In this document: piece after piece, positions 53,611-63,779 of the stretch
How positions within the stretch are numbered: the stretch's first letter is position 1
Layout of the letters: each line of letters starts with the position of its first letter
The notes under the pieces: model-generated
Told to the model about the DNA's origin: nothing
Database searches by the model: none
Seen by the model: only the letters and a program-made list of their open reading frames with translations
Made by a program: the position numbers and the translations under genes
From: Paenibacillus sp. FSL A5-0031
GTDB taxonomy: Bacteria; Bacillota; Bacilli; Paenibacillales; Paenibacillaceae
Length of the DNA stretch: 64,000 bases
Direction of reading: 5' to 3'
Assembly (NCBI RefSeq): GCF_001956295.1
Contig: NZ_MRTD01000005.1
Coordinates: 310,001-374,000, forward strand

Positions 53611-55401
53611 ATGCGAGTTATAAGCAAACAACTGGATAAAATTCGCCATATGCGCATCGTTCCAAAACTTATCATAGGTTATGTGATGCTTATTTGTGTT
53701 CCGTTTGTTGTATTTGGATATATTTTCTACCAGCAGATGTCGGACAATTTGTTGGATCAATATTTAGCCAGTAAGCAGCAGTTATTGGAACAAGCCTATG
53801 GGAATTTTGAACTGGAATTATCTAAAATCGAGTCCGCCTATCCGCTATTTCAAAACAATACGAACCTAACCGATTATTTGTCAGGGACATTTGTGAACGA
53901 GTGGGAGATGATTTATAACTATCGCAAGGAGATTGGGCCTGCCTTCACATTCATGTACTCTGGCAATCCAATCATTAATGCCATTACCATCTATAAAGAC
54001 AATGATGCGGTCTTGAAATTACCGCCAGATATTATGAACAAGACTGACTTCTCTGATCCTTCCAATAAGGAATCGCTAAGTGCGCTCTCCCCTGACCGGG
54101 GATTGTGGGCTTACCAAGAGAAGGGACTGAACGAGTATCCAGTTATTCATTACACTCAGAAGCTTTATAATGAATCCTACACAAAAGAAATAGGATTGCT
54201 TAGAATTGTAGCGAATGACGGGTTATTAAACAGTTTTTTTCAAATGCTTAAGAACGGTGAAACTTCGTGGAAAATGGTCGTCGACACGGATGGGAAGCTG
54301 ATTTTTGCTGAAGAAATATTAAATTGGAATTCGAATCGAATAACGAAAGCAATAGCTGGAATGCCGAAGAACGGTGTGCGAAGCTATTATATTGACCAGC
54401 ACAGCTATTTAGTAAATGCCGTTCAATTGAAAAAAATAAATATGACATTAATTGAGATTAGCAAAGTAGGTCCTATGCTGGATTTGAAGACAAAGCAGCG
54501 TTGGACGATCACTGTCGGAGTATTGCTTCTAGCTGTACTTTCAGTGTTTTATTTCGGGATTGCATCGTCCATTACATCGCGGATCATTCGTCTTTCGCGG
54601 CATATGAGGAGTGTTGAGGATCCGAAGCTAGCTTTTTATCCAGGTCAAAGCGGAACGGATGAGGTTGGATTCCTTATCGGTGCTTATAATAAGATGATCA
54701 CAAGAATGGATGAGCTTGGACATAAAGTCCATCGAACGGAGTTAATGAAGAAGGAAGCGGAAATTAAGATGCTTCAAGCACAAATAAAACCGCATTTCCT
54801 TTACAATACACTTGAAACGATGCGTATGATGGCCTTAATGAAGAATGAAACAGAAATCGCGGAAATCGCCTTTACGTTAGGCAATTTATTGCGCTACAGC
54901 CTATCTAAGGATAATGACGAGGCAACTCTACTTGAAGAACTCGAGAATGTACGCAACTATATTTCCATCCACCGCGTTCGAATAGGGGAGCGCTTACATT
55001 TCGAGGAGACTATCGAGGGCAATATTACCAATTTCCGTTGTCCAAGATTTATATTGCAGCCGATTATAGAAAATAGTATTTTGCATGGGCTTGGAAAGAT
55101 GCGCGGTAACGGAACGATAGTTTTTAAAATTGAAGACAGGCCTGGTGAGGTTGTAATCCGAATATCTGATAACGGGGCGGGAATTAAACCAGACCGCTTG
55201 AGTATTATACAAGCAGTCCTTTCAGGTGAAATTCCGATGGACAAAATTCCGTTTACGGGCGGTATTGGATTATTTAACGTGAATGAGCGGATTAAAGCTT
55301 TTTTCGGAGGCAGTTCAGGTATTAAAGTTAGAATTGAAGAGAGGAAATGGACGACATTTGAATTAACACTCGAGAAAAGGAGTGAGGATTCATCATGCTA
55401 A
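53611..55401 (+). CDS. Sensor histidine kinase, YesM-like
   Basis: A 596-residue kinase. The extracellular sensor (about 40-280) lies between two membrane helices (about 20-40 and 290-312). A HAMP region follows, then the His_kinase domain with His395 in Q-I-K-P-H-F-L-Y-N-T-L, and an ATPase domain with I-I-E-N-S-I-L-H-G-L and D-N-G-A-G-I. This is the LytS/YesM type. ATG 53611 has GGAG four bases upstream; an in-frame GTG at 53590 is an alternative. It overlaps the regulator gene by 7 nt. It probably senses a sugar outside the cell for this operon. Confidence 0.9.
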   Translation: MRVISKQLDKIRHMRIVPKLIIGYVMLICVPFVVFGYIFYQQMSDNLLDQYLASKQQLLEQAYGNFELELSKIESAYPLFQNNTNLTDYLSGTFVNEWEMIYNYRKEIGPAFTFMYSGNPIINAITIYKDNDAVLKLPPDIMNKTDFSDPSNKESLSALSPDRGLWAYQEKGLNEYPVIHYTQKLYNESYTKEIGLLRIVANDGLLNSFFQMLKNGETSWKMVVDTDGKLIFAEEILNWNSNRITKAIAGMPKNGVRSYYIDQHSYLVNAVQLKKINMTLIEISKVGPMLDLKTKQRWTITVGVLLLAVLSVFYFGIASSITSRIIRLSRHMRSVEDPKLAFYPGQSGTDEVGFLIGAYNKMITRMDELGHKVHRTELMKKEAEIKMLQAQIKPHFLYNTLETMRMMALMKNETEIAEIAFTLGNLLRYSLSKDNDEATLLEELENVRNYISIHRVRIGERLHFEETIEGNITNFRCPRFILQPIIENSILHGLGKMRGNGTIVFKIEDRPGEVVIRISDNGAGIKPDRLSIIQAVLSGEIPMDKIPFTGGIGLFNVNERIKAFFGGSSGIKVRIEERKWTTFELTLEKRSEDSSC

Positions 55402-56180
55402 AGCTGATGATTGTCGATGACGAGCCTGTTATACGAAACGGTTTGCAGTTTATGGTTACAAGCGAGAACACTTTATTTACCAATATCGTAGTCGCTTCAG
55501 ACGGAATCGAAGCAATGAAGCTGATGGAACAATTCCGACCAGATCTTATGATAACCGATATTCAAATGCCGGAGATGGACGGCTTAGAGCTGATTCGCGA
55601 AGCGCAAAGAATGCATGTGAAGCGATTCGTCGTTTTGTCTGGATATGATTACTTCGAGTACGCTCAGAAGGCCATTCGTCTACAAGTAACTGATTATTTG
55701 CTAAAGCCGATTCATCAGAAGGAGCTTTCACTTATATTGGGACGTGTCACACTGGAAATAATGGAAGAAAAGCAGCGGGAAGAAGGCTTTGCACGGGGAG
55801 ATGATAATACTGACGAGGACGATCAGCGCTCGCCTGGAGATAATAATATGAACATTCGTAAATTCAAGGATTTTTTACAGGACCATTTTATGCGTGACGT
55901 ATCACTTGAAGAAGTGGCTGATCATCTTATGTTACACCCTAATTATGTATGCAATCTGCTAAAGAGGGAAACCGGAATGACATTCGTCTCCTATTTGCGT
56001 TCTATACGTATCGATAAAGCGAAAGCATTGCTGAGTAAAGAATCTGATTTCTCGATGGAGCAGATTGCGAAGGGTGTAGGCTATGATAATCCTCGTCATT
56101 TTTATAAAGTATTTAAACAATATGTTGGCGTTACCCCTGGCAGTTACCGAGAAACAGCGAAAAGGAGTGAATGTGAATGA
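55395..56180 (+). CDS. AraC-type response regulator, YesN-like
   Basis: A 261-residue protein. The receiver domain (1-120) has acidic D-D-E at 9-11 (V-D-D-E-P) and the phosphorylation site Asp55 in I-T-D-I-Q-M-P. The C-terminal AraC domain (about 155-255) has two helix-turn-helices, S-L-E-E-V-A-D-H-L and [12 protein letters not shown]. It is short for YesN proteins, lacking a long linker. It is the partner of the upstream kinase and likely activates the importer-GH95 operon. An ATGA overlap links it to the GH95 gene. Confidence 0.9.
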   Translation: MLKLMIVDDEPVIRNGLQFMVTSENTLFTNIVVASDGIEAMKLMEQFRPDLMITDIQMPEMDGLELIREAQRMHVKRFVVLSGYDYFEYAQKAIRLQVTDYLLKPIHQKELSLILGRVTLEIMEEKQREEGFARGDDNTDEDDQRSPGDNNMNIRKFKDFLQDHFMRDVSLEEVADHLMLHPNYVCNLLKRETGMTFVSYLRSIRIDKAKALLSKESDFSMEQIAKGVGYDNPRHFYKVFKQYVGVTPGSYRETAKRSECE

Positions 56181-58573
56181 ATATGTATTTTGACAAGCCG
56201 GCAGATGTATGGACAGAGGCGCTGCCTGTTGGGAATGGGCATCTAGGGGCGATGATTTTCGGCGGTGTGGAAAGAGAACGATTACAACTAAATGAGGATA
56301 CGCTTTGGTCTGGTCCCCCTAAGGGAGATAATAATCCGAATGCATTAGCGGTGTTGCCCGAAGTTAGGAAGCTGCTGCAAGAAGAGCGATATGAAGACGC
56401 AGACGAGTTAGCGAAGTCTATGTTGGGTCCCTATACACAATCCTACTTGCCATTAGGAGATCTCATACTCGATTTTTATCATGGCGATCTAGCTACCGAA
56501 TACAAACGAAGCCTTGATTTGGCGACTGCTATTGCCCGTGTTGAGTTTAAGGTGGGAAATAACCGGATCATTCGTGAGACGTTCTGTTCTTACCCAGATA
56601 AGATACTTGTAATGAGATTAACTGCCAGCGAAGCTTCGTCGCTTAACTTCTCTGCTAGGATGCAGAGTCCGCTAAAATATCGAATGTCTGTGCGTGATGA
56701 TAGTCTCGTCATGAATGGCCGCTGTCCGGATCATGTGGATCCAAGCTATTATTGTACCGATAACCCAATCGTATATAAAGAAGAAGTGGAAAGTGAGGCT
56801 ATTCGCTTTGAAGCGGGGCTAACCGCAACAGCGGATGGTGGAATGATAGAGCTGGATGATAGCGGTCTGCATGTCAGTAAAGCCTCTTCGGTTATGCTTA
56901 TATGGACTGCTGCATCTAGCTTTAACGGTTATGATAAGTCGCCTACTCATGAGGGGAAGAATCCGTCCGAGGAGGTTGCGAGACGATTATCGCTAGCGGC
57001 AGCACAGTCCTACGATGTGCTGAAGGATAAACATCTTGCCGACTACAAGCCTTTGTTTGATCGTGTCCAATTGCAACTAGATTCGGCTTCGTCGGAACAT
57101 GAATCAGAGTTACCAATTAATAAACGGATTAGGATGCACGGGGCTGATGATCATGGACTCATAGAGCTACTGTTCCAATATGGACGATATTTGCTTATTG
57201 CCAGCTCTCGGAAAGGAAGTCAGCCGGCTAATCTTCAAGGGATATGGAACCGAGAAACGAGGGCGCCGTGGAGCAGCAATTGGACGCTGAATATTAATGC
57301 GCAAATGAATTATTGGCTTGCAGAGACCTGCGGATTGCCCGATTGTCACGACCCATTATTCGATTTGATTGACAGTTTGAAAATTAAAGGAAGTGAGACA
57401 GCCAAGGTGCATTATGGCATCAGAGGCTGGACAGCTCATCAAAATACTGATATTTGGGCACAAACAGCGCCTGTAGGAGACTATGGGCATGGCGATCCAG
57501 TCTGGGCACTATGGCCGATGGCGGGAGCATGGCTATGCAGTCATTTATGGGAGCATTATTTATTTGGCGGTAGTCTCCTATTTCTTAAAGAGCGCGCATA
57601 TCCGATTATGAAGCAGGCGGCTCTGTTCATAAGTGATTATTTAACGGAGGATCATCAAGGCTCGTTAGTCACATCGCCTTCCACTTCTCCTGAGCATAAA
57701 TTCAAAAATCCTGCGAATGGCAGCTTGGTTGGTGTGTCGACGGCAAGCGCTATGGATATGGAACTTATTTGGGAGCTGTTTACAAACTGCGTTGAAGCTG
57801 CAGAAGTGCTGCAGGTGGATGAGGAGTGGCAGAAGGAGCTGCTCAGCAAGAGAGATAAGTTAGCTCCGCTTCGAATCGGAAGAGGAGGCAGACTCCAAGA
57901 ATGGTCTGTTGATTTCGATGAAGAGGATCCCCATCACCGCCATGTTTCTCATTTATATGGCGTTTATCCGGGCAGTCAATTTACGAAAGATCACGATAGT
58001 GACTTGTTCAAGGCAGCGCGCCGTTCTTTAGAAATTCGGGGCGATGAAGGAACAGGCTGGAGTCTCGCATGGAAAGTTGGACTATGGGCACGCTTTGGCG
58101 AAGGCAACCGTTCTCGTAAATTAATTAGTCATTTGCTGCGAATTGTTGATGAGAGGGACCCAGATAGAGGGCATACTGGAGGAGTTTACCCGAATCTTTT
58201 CGATGCTCACCCTCCATTTCAGATTGATGGAAACTTTGGGGTAACAGCTGGCATTGCTGAAATGCTGCTGCAGTCACATGCAGGGAAGCTGCAACTGCTG
58301 CCGGCTTTGCCGGATACTTGGCAGACGGGAAGCGTAACGGGCTTGCGTGCGCGCGGCGGATTCGAGATAGGGATCGAATGGGCAAGCGGCAGGCTTTCGC
58401 AGGCCAAGCTTGTTTCAAAGCTAGGACGAAATTGTACGATAGATGCTGAAGTAGAAGTTGAAGCTATCAATAATGGAGTAGTTATAGCTAAGTCGGAGCA
58501 GCATATTAAGGAAATTTCTTTTCCTACAGTTGCAGGTGAACAGTATATAATTAGACCAATTTCTGCTTTGTGA
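56177..58573 (+). CDS. GH95 alpha-L-fucosidase (or alpha-L-galactosidase)
   Basis: A 798-residue (alpha/alpha)6 enzyme without a signal peptide. The N-terminal beta domain opens [17 protein letters not shown] and L-N-E-D-T-L-W-S-G, diagnostic of GH95. Asn372 and Asn374 (N-I-N-A-Q-M-N), Glu624 (E-G-T-G-W-S) and Asp684 (Q-I-D-G-N-F-G) match the catalytic set known for GH95 alpha-1,2-fucosidases. Members remove terminal alpha-1,2-fucose (H antigen, xyloglucan) or alpha-L-galactose. It starts by ATGA overlap with the response regulator gene and ends its operon. Confidence 0.88.
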   Translation: MNMYFDKPADVWTEALPVGNGHLGAMIFGGVERERLQLNEDTLWSGPPKGDNNPNALAVLPEVRKLLQEERYEDADELAKSMLGPYTQSYLPLGDLILDFYHGDLATEYKRSLDLATAIARVEFKVGNNRIIRETFCSYPDKILVMRLTASEASSLNFSARMQSPLKYRMSVRDDSLVMNGRCPDHVDPSYYCTDNPIVYKEEVESEAIRFEAGLTATADGGMIELDDSGLHVSKASSVMLIWTAASSFNGYDKSPTHEGKNPSEEVARRLSLAAAQSYDVLKDKHLADYKPLFDRVQLQLDSASSEHESELPINKRIRMHGADDHGLIELLFQYGRYLLIASSRKGSQPANLQGIWNRETRAPWSSNWTLNINAQMNYWLAETCGLPDCHDPLFDLIDSLKIKGSETAKVHYGIRGWTAHQNTDIWAQTAPVGDYGHGDPVWALWPMAGAWLCSHLWEHYLFGGSLLFLKERAYPIMKQAALFISDYLTEDHQGSLVTSPSTSPEHKFKNPANGSLVGVSTASAMDMELIWELFTNCVEAAEVLQVDEEWQKELLSKRDKLAPLRIGRGGRLQEWSVDFDEEDPHHRHVSHLYGVYPGSQFTKDHDSDLFKAARRSLEIRGDEGTGWSLAWKVGLWARFGEGNRSRKLISHLLRIVDERDPDRGHTGGVYPNLFDAHPPFQIDGNFGVTAGIAEMLLQSHAGKLQLLPALPDTWQTGSVTGLRARGGFEIGIEWASGRLSQAKLVSKLGRNCTIDAEVEVEAINNGVVIAKSEQHIKEISFPTVAGEQYIIRPISAL

Positions 58574-58754
58574 TATCAAGCTTAATGATCAGACAATTTC
58601 CGGACTTTTTATGTATAAGGATTTCGCAACAAAATGGATAGGAACAGCAAGTTAATCATTTAAACTTCTAAATAGGATGAAAAAAATCCCGTCCCCCTTG
58701 CATTTGAGGGTTGCCGAGCACAAACGAGTCACGATTTGAATAAAAGACATTGAT

Positions 58755-58786
58755 GAGCAGGTGCTACGGTAACCTGCTCTATTTAT
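58755..58786 (+). terminator. Hairpin terminator candidate in the gap after GH95
   Basis: An 8-bp stem GAGCAGGT/ACCTGCTC (58755-58762 with 58772-58779) is followed by TATTTATT. The gap 58574-59057 also holds a strong AAAGGAGGGAG site (58967-58976) leading only to an 8-codon open frame from GTG 58980. No gene was recognised in the gap. Confidence 0.6.
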
Positions 58787-59057
58787 TGAGCTAACGGAAG
58801 CTAGTATGAGGCAGCGCGTACGTGCCTTTTTTCTCAAAAATGTACGATCTCATGAGTGACTTTTTTAACATTTGATGTCCATTCCAGAAATTGCAGATAG
58901 GAAGTAGAAATATATGAGTGCGGTTTTAGCTTTTGACGATTTATCAAAGTTCTATCTTTTTATATAAAGGAGGGAGAGTGTGCTAGGCAAATGGGAGAAC
59001 ACTTAGAGTGGTGACTTTACTGCTGGGAATATTGAACTTTTGGGAGTTGAACTCATT

Positions 59058-59768
59058 ATGAAAGCTTTAATTATTTCGGATATTCACAGCAACGTCTATG
59101 CATTGGAATCGATCCTCAAGGCAGAACAAGGCTGTGACCTGATTTATTGCGCGGGAGATCTCGTAGACTACGGGCCTTTCCCGCGGGAAGTTATCGAATG
59201 GGTGCATAAGAACGAAGCGATTTGCGTTCGCGGCAACCACGACGACATTATTATCGACCTATACCGAAACGGCAATAGAGGTCATGATGTGGCGGAGGAT
59301 GGGATCAAGTGGGCACATTGCAATACAAGGCTGCTCGGTGAAGCGGAAATTTCCTTCCTAGAAAGCATACCAGTCACCCGCACATTCGAAATGGACGGCT
59401 ATCGTTACACGATGCAGCATCTGTACGACAACTATTTGACGATTGACAGCTTGCCCAAGTACGACGCCTTCTGGGCGGAACGCTACGGCGAGACAACAGA
59501 GGCCACAGGAGATCGCCGCATGATATTCGGACATACGCATCGCAGATGCATTCATTATTTGAGCGATTCCAGTTTGTGGCTGAATCCGGGAAGCGTGTCC
59601 TACCGCCGTCGCGACGATCCGTCGAAAGAAGCGCACTATTTTACGATTACAGATGGCAAAATTGCAATGAAAAGTCTTGTCTATGACCGCACACCCCTGC
59701 TTGAAGCATCACAAAAGTTGCTGTTGAAGGAAGAAGAGATGAAGGTTGCATACTTTTTTTTCGGTTAA
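59058..59768 (+). CDS. YfcE/MPE-like metallophosphoesterase
   Basis: A 236-residue protein; ATG 59058 has TGGGAG 11 nt upstream. Metal motifs: I-S-D-I-H-S-N (6-12), A-G-D-L-V-D-Y-G (about 35), R-G-N-H-D-D (about 60), G-H-T-H-R-R (about 160) and N-P-G-S-V-S. It is the compact phosphodiesterase type (YfcE, MJ0936) acting on small phosphodiesters. It stands alone between two hairpin terminators. Physiological substrate unknown. Confidence 0.85.
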   Translation: MKALIISDIHSNVYALESILKAEQGCDLIYCAGDLVDYGPFPREVIEWVHKNEAICVRGNHDDIIIDLYRNGNRGHDVAEDGIKWAHCNTRLLGEAEISFLESIPVTRTFEMDGYRYTMQHLYDNYLTIDSLPKYDAFWAERYGETTEATGDRRMIFGHTHRRCIHYLSDSSLWLNPGSVSYRRRDDPSKEAHYFTITDGKIAMKSLVYDRTPLLEASQKLLLKEEEMKVAYFFFG

Positions 59769-59797
59769 GCGGGCTGGTAAACAGGCAACTGCAAAGG

Positions 59798-59835
59798 GGA
59801 CGTATCCACGATTTGATATCGGATACGTCCTTTCT
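59798..59835 (+). terminator. Intrinsic terminator after the metallophosphoesterase gene
   Basis: A perfect 10-bp stem GGACGTATCC/GGATACGTCC (59798-59807 with 59821-59830), with AAAGG/CCTTT extensions and a T-rich tail. Confidence 0.85.
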
Positions 59836-59985
59836 TATGTTTTGTCCACCGGCAGGTTGCGATTTACAGGTTGCAAGGCGATTATTTTAGCTATTTTTGA
59901 GCCTCAGTTTACTTTTTTATGATTGTTTCATTTTTTTACACTATGGCATGGGAAACGTATCTTTCATAATAGAAGTTGTGAAGTT

Positions 59986-60023
59986 GCTGATATGATCCTG
60001 CAGAGGCTGCGGATCATATCAGC
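59986..60023 (+). promoter_or_regulatory. Perfect 13-bp inverted repeat before the PL6 gene
   Basis: GCTGATATGATCC (59986-59998) and GGATCATATCAGC (60011-60023) flank a 12-nt loop. The right arm ends 26 nt before the ATG. There is no T run, so an operator or leader hairpin is more likely than a terminator. Confidence 0.5.
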
Positions 60024-60049
60024 CTATTTAATAGGAAGCAGGTGGGAAG

Positions 60050-61231
60050 ATGACTACTATTTATTGGGTGTCGAGCAGCGACGAGTTGGCGGCAGCCATG
60101 GGCCGGGCAGAACCTGGTTCCACGATCTTGCTCGCAGACGGCGTTTACGAGCGGAATGAAGACTATATCGTTGAAGGCAAAGTGGGATCGGACACCGCCA
60201 TATTAAGCATTCGCGCTGTCAATAAAGGAAAAGCGACGATAGCTGGCGAATCAAGTATACGCATCTTGAACTCTGCTTATGTAGAGGTATGGGGACTGCT
60301 TTTCCAGGTCGAGCAGCGCGAATCTATCATACTGGATGGTTCGCGGCATGTGAGGATTGCGCGGAATAGATTTGAGCCGCGACAGGTTGGGGCGGAGTAT
60401 AGCCTGCTGTCTGTGGTGGGAAGCGGCAGCGGCTGGAACCGGATCGAACGCAACGAGTTCGGGCCAAAGGCCGACCTTGGACCGCTCGTCATATTTGATG
60501 GCGATGGGGAACAAATTTCGCAGCATGATGTTATCGAATATAATTATTTTCATCATATAGGCCCACGAGTCGTCAACGGGCTCGAAGCGATCCGGCTTGG
60601 CTTGTCCGGAATCTCTCTCTCGAACGGTTATATTACGATTCAACACAATCTGTTTGAAAATTGCGACGGAGAGCCCGAGATTATTTCGGTAAAAAGCTGC
60701 TATAATACAATTCGGTACAACACATTCCAAAACTCCGCCGGCCAAGTGACAGCGCGGCACGGACATGGAAACCGTTTTCATAACAATGTGTTTATCGGTG
60801 ATGGCATGAAGGAAGAGATGGGCGGGTTTCGCATTTACGGCAACGACCATTACATTTTTGATAATTATATGGAAAACTTAACGTTGGATGCGCTGCTCAT
60901 TGACGGCGGTAACTACGATGGGGGTCCGGATGGCTATCCGGAGGCGCCGACGCAGCAGGAACTGAGGAAACATTGGCGCGTCTATCGCGCGCATGTCGTG
61001 AATAATACGATTGTGAATTGTCGTCATGGCGTTACGCTCGGCAAGCGGATTCCTTATGCGCCTGAGAATTGTGTAATCGCTTACAACCGTGTATGCGGCA
61101 AGGAGCAACAGGCCATATATGAATACCGGCCGTCTCCGGCGGTATGTATAAACAATCAGAAAGCGGATGTCGAGGATATTCGTTGTCCGGCCATTCTAAC
61201 AAGAATTGACGTCGGTCCCGACTCCGACTAA
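60050..61231 (+). CDS. PL6-like polysaccharide lyase (chondroitinase B/alginate lyase family)
   Basis: A 393-residue beta-helix protein without a signal peptide. Conserved blocks of PL6: P-G-S-T-I-L-L-A-D-G-V-Y-E (about 23-35), E-I-I-S-V-K-S-C-Y-N with Lys215, T-A-R-H-G-H-G-N with Arg236, and G-G-F-R-I-Y-G-N-D-H-Y-I near 262. Lys and Arg are the Bronsted base and acid in PL6. Members cut alginate or dermatan sulfate by beta-elimination. A cytoplasmic form would act on imported oligouronates. The start ATG follows AGGTGGGAAG. It lies 21 nt before an AraC regulator gene. Confidence 0.82.
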   Translation: MTTIYWVSSSDELAAAMGRAEPGSTILLADGVYERNEDYIVEGKVGSDTAILSIRAVNKGKATIAGESSIRILNSAYVEVWGLLFQVEQRESIILDGSRHVRIARNRFEPRQVGAEYSLLSVVGSGSGWNRIERNEFGPKADLGPLVIFDGDGEQISQHDVIEYNYFHHIGPRVVNGLEAIRLGLSGISLSNGYITIQHNLFENCDGEPEIISVKSCYNTIRYNTFQNSAGQVTARHGHGNRFHNNVFIGDGMKEEMGGFRIYGNDHYIFDNYMENLTLDALLIDGGNYDGGPDGYPEAPTQQELRKHWRVYRAHVVNNTIVNCRHGVTLGKRIPYAPENCVIAYNRVCGKEQQAIYEYRPSPAVCINNQKADVEDIRCPAILTRIDVGPDSD

Positions 61232-61252
61232 AGCTAACATGGAGGAGAACCT

Positions 61253-63607
61253 ATGGCCCAAACTCGAAACCGGTGGACGATCTATCTGAAGCAGCTCCGG
61301 CACAAAAACCGCAGCGTATTTCTGACCTGGATGCTTTCATACATCTCGGTGCTGCTCGTGCCCATTCTGATCAGCGGCGTTATATACGGCGCGACGCTGA
61401 ACGTTGTAAAGGCCGAAATCAACCGCGCCAACCAATCCATTCTTGTTCAGATGGAGCAAGCCATAGATAGCCAGTTCAAAGGAATCGAGAGCCTAAGCCT
61501 CGAGGTAAGCCTCAACAGGCGAATCGCATCATTTATTTCTGCCGATCCCATTTTGTCTGATTCAGATCACTACGAAATATACCAAATCGCCAATGATTTG
61601 CGCGTATATGAAATCGCTAACGATTTTCTTGAAGGCATTTATATTTACTACAAAAATAGCGATACGGTCATCGCCCGCAACAACCGTATGAACATCGAAG
61701 CGTTATACGACCATATCCGCCTTGAAGAGCAAATGCCGTTCCAGTCGTTTCAAAAATATTTTGACCAATGGTACATTAAAGGCTACCACTCGGTTGTTGT
61801 GTCTGAAGAGAATGAGTGGAGGCCTACGGTCATGTATGCCCAAAATGCGACATCAACGATCATGAATCAGCCGGGAGCTGTCTTGCTATTTATGATTGAC
61901 CGGAGCAAGCTGCTGGAGCAAGCGTCGGTGCCTGAGGAAGGCACAATCTTTATTCTAGATGAAGACAACCGATTCATTGCGTCTACAGGCGAGTCGCTGG
62001 CGGAACCTGCTCTACACTACAGCGATATGCCGGAAGAATCAGGGCAACTGGAGATCGAAACTTCCGGCAGCAAGCTTGTTGCATCCTATACAACCTCCTC
62101 CATTACGGGATGGAAATATGTGATGACGCTTCCGGCGGGCGTATACCACCAGAAGATGAACGTAGTAGAGCAATTGACGATCGCAAGCATCTTGCTTTGC
62201 CTCATTATTGGCGGAGGCGTGACGTATTGGCTGCTCAAGCGGAACTACCTGCCGATTCATGCGCTCATTCAGAGCTTGTCGTTCAAGGCTGGTGTGACAT
62301 TCGATCGCGGCTCTAATGAATACTCCTTTCTGGAGCAGGCGCTGAGCAGCACCTTCCATGAGAAGGAGGAGCTTCATAACAAGCTGAATCAGCATAACAA
62401 TACACTCAGATCGCATTTCCTGCAGCGGTTGCTGAAAGGGCAGCTTGACAGTCATATCCCGCTGCACGAGTCGTTCTCAGCCTATGACCTGCGCTTCCCG
62501 CTGGGCGGGTTTTCTGTTATCTTGCTGCGCATTGAGCATTTCGGCAAGTTCCATCGGAAGGATGAGGATCAGGTACATAACAAGCGGTTGCTGCACTTCT
62601 TGATCGCCAATGTGGTCGAGGAGGTTGCGCGTAAGTCCGTTAACGCCTATGCGGTAGAGCTGGACCAGGAGCTGCTCGCCTGCATCGTCAACCATCAGCT
62701 ATCATCGCCGGAGGAGCAGCGGGGGGAGCTGGAGCACATCGCGGAAGAAACGATGTCGTTCATCGCAAGTCATGCCGATGTCCAGTTGACCGCTGCCATC
62801 AGTGCGCAGCAGGAGGGCGAATATGGCATCTTCCAGGCGTTTCAGGAAGCGGTCGAGGCGATGGAATACCGTATCATTGCAGGCAGCGGGGGCATTATTC
62901 ATTATGCGGACCTGAGCGGCAGCGACAACCAGGGGGCTGCTCCGGGTGGTTATTTTTATCCTCTCAAGGCCGAGCAGCAATTGATCGTTATGGTTCGCGA
63001 AGGCCAGCTCGACAAGGCGAAAACGTTTGTCGGGGAGATTGTTCAGAAAAATGTTACGACAGAGCCGTATCCTTTCCATACAGCGAAATGTCTCATGTTC
63101 GATCTGATGGCTACGCTGCAAAAAGTAATCGGAGAAATCCGTATCGCGGGCAAGCCGGATATGCCTGACGGAGTGCGCGCCATCGAACGCCTGATGCAAT
63201 GCCAGACGGTTGGGGAGATGCGCAGCCAGTTATACGATATGCTGGAGCTTTTGTGCGGCTACGTTAATAATAACCGCGAATACTGCAGCAATCCGCTAAT
63301 CGATAAGGTCATGAAATATGTTAATGAGTATTACCAAGACGAGAACCTGAACATTTCGATGATTGGGGAAGCCTTCTCCATGACGCCGTCGTATGTTTCC
63401 AAACTGTTTAAGGATCTTGCGGGCGAATCTTTGCTCGACTATATTAACAAGACGCGGCTGGCGCAGGCCAAATTGCTGCTTACCAGTGAGAAATATAATG
63501 TCAGCGAAATATCGCTGATGGTCGGTTACAACGATGTGAATACCTTTCACCGGATATTCAAAAAATTCGAAGGCATTACGCCCGGGCGCTACAGGGAAGT
63601 TAAGTAG
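61253..63607 (+). CDS. Membrane-anchored AraC family regulator
   Basis: A 784-residue protein with the same plan as the regulator at 35670-37841. Membrane helices lie at about 24-46 and 303-325, with an extracellular sensor between them. A cytoplasmic linker of 350 residues leads to a C-terminal AraC domain (about 685-784: L-N-I-S-M-I-G-E-A-F and V-S-E-I-S-L-M-V-G-Y-N-D-V-N-T-F). GGAGGAG precedes the ATG. It likely controls the PL6 gene and the binding-protein gene that follows. Confidence 0.9.
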   Translation: MAQTRNRWTIYLKQLRHKNRSVFLTWMLSYISVLLVPILISGVIYGATLNVVKAEINRANQSILVQMEQAIDSQFKGIESLSLEVSLNRRIASFISADPILSDSDHYEIYQIANDLRVYEIANDFLEGIYIYYKNSDTVIARNNRMNIEALYDHIRLEEQMPFQSFQKYFDQWYIKGYHSVVVSEENEWRPTVMYAQNATSTIMNQPGAVLLFMIDRSKLLEQASVPEEGTIFILDEDNRFIASTGESLAEPALHYSDMPEESGQLEIETSGSKLVASYTTSSITGWKYVMTLPAGVYHQKMNVVEQLTIASILLCLIIGGGVTYWLLKRNYLPIHALIQSLSFKAGVTFDRGSNEYSFLEQALSSTFHEKEELHNKLNQHNNTLRSHFLQRLLKGQLDSHIPLHESFSAYDLRFPLGGFSVILLRIEHFGKFHRKDEDQVHNKRLLHFLIANVVEEVARKSVNAYAVELDQELLACIVNHQLSSPEEQRGELEHIAEETMSFIASHADVQLTAAISAQQEGEYGIFQAFQEAVEAMEYRIIAGSGGIIHYADLSGSDNQGAAPGGYFYPLKAEQQLIVMVREGQLDKAKTFVGEIVQKNVTTEPYPFHTAKCLMFDLMATLQKVIGEIRIAGKPDMPDGVRAIERLMQCQTVGEMRSQLYDMLELLCGYVNNNREYCSNPLIDKVMKYVNEYYQDENLNISMIGEAFSMTPSYVSKLFKDLAGESLLDYINKTRLAQAKLLLTSEKYNVSEISLMVGYNDVNTFHRIFKKFEGITPGRYREVK

Positions 63608-63623
63608 CTCTCGGGCTTTTTTT
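63580..63623 (+). terminator. Terminator overlapping the end of the AraC gene
   Basis: A 13-nt stem (63580-63592 with 63604-63616, one wobble and one mismatch) spans the stop codon and ends in seven T. Confidence 0.75.
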
Positions 63624-63691
63624 CAAGAAAAAGCGGTTAACTTGCGGTTTTGCTACCTTCATTTTTGAGAAATTGCAGTATATTTGAGGTT

Positions 63692-63741
63692 TTGACAATG
63701 GTTTGTAGCACTGGATTAGCGTTACGATGAAAGCGTATTCA
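63692..63741 (+). promoter_or_regulatory. Promoter and cre site of the last binding-protein gene
   Basis: TTGACA (63692-63697), a 16-nt spacer and a weak GATTAG (63714-63719). TGAAAGCGTATTCA (63728-63741), which fits the CcpA consensus WTGNAARCGNWWWCA in its core, lies just downstream. CcpA bound there would block transcription when better sugars are present. Confidence 0.6.
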
Positions 63742-63779
63742 CACCAACATATTCGATACGAAAAGAACGGAGGGGCACA

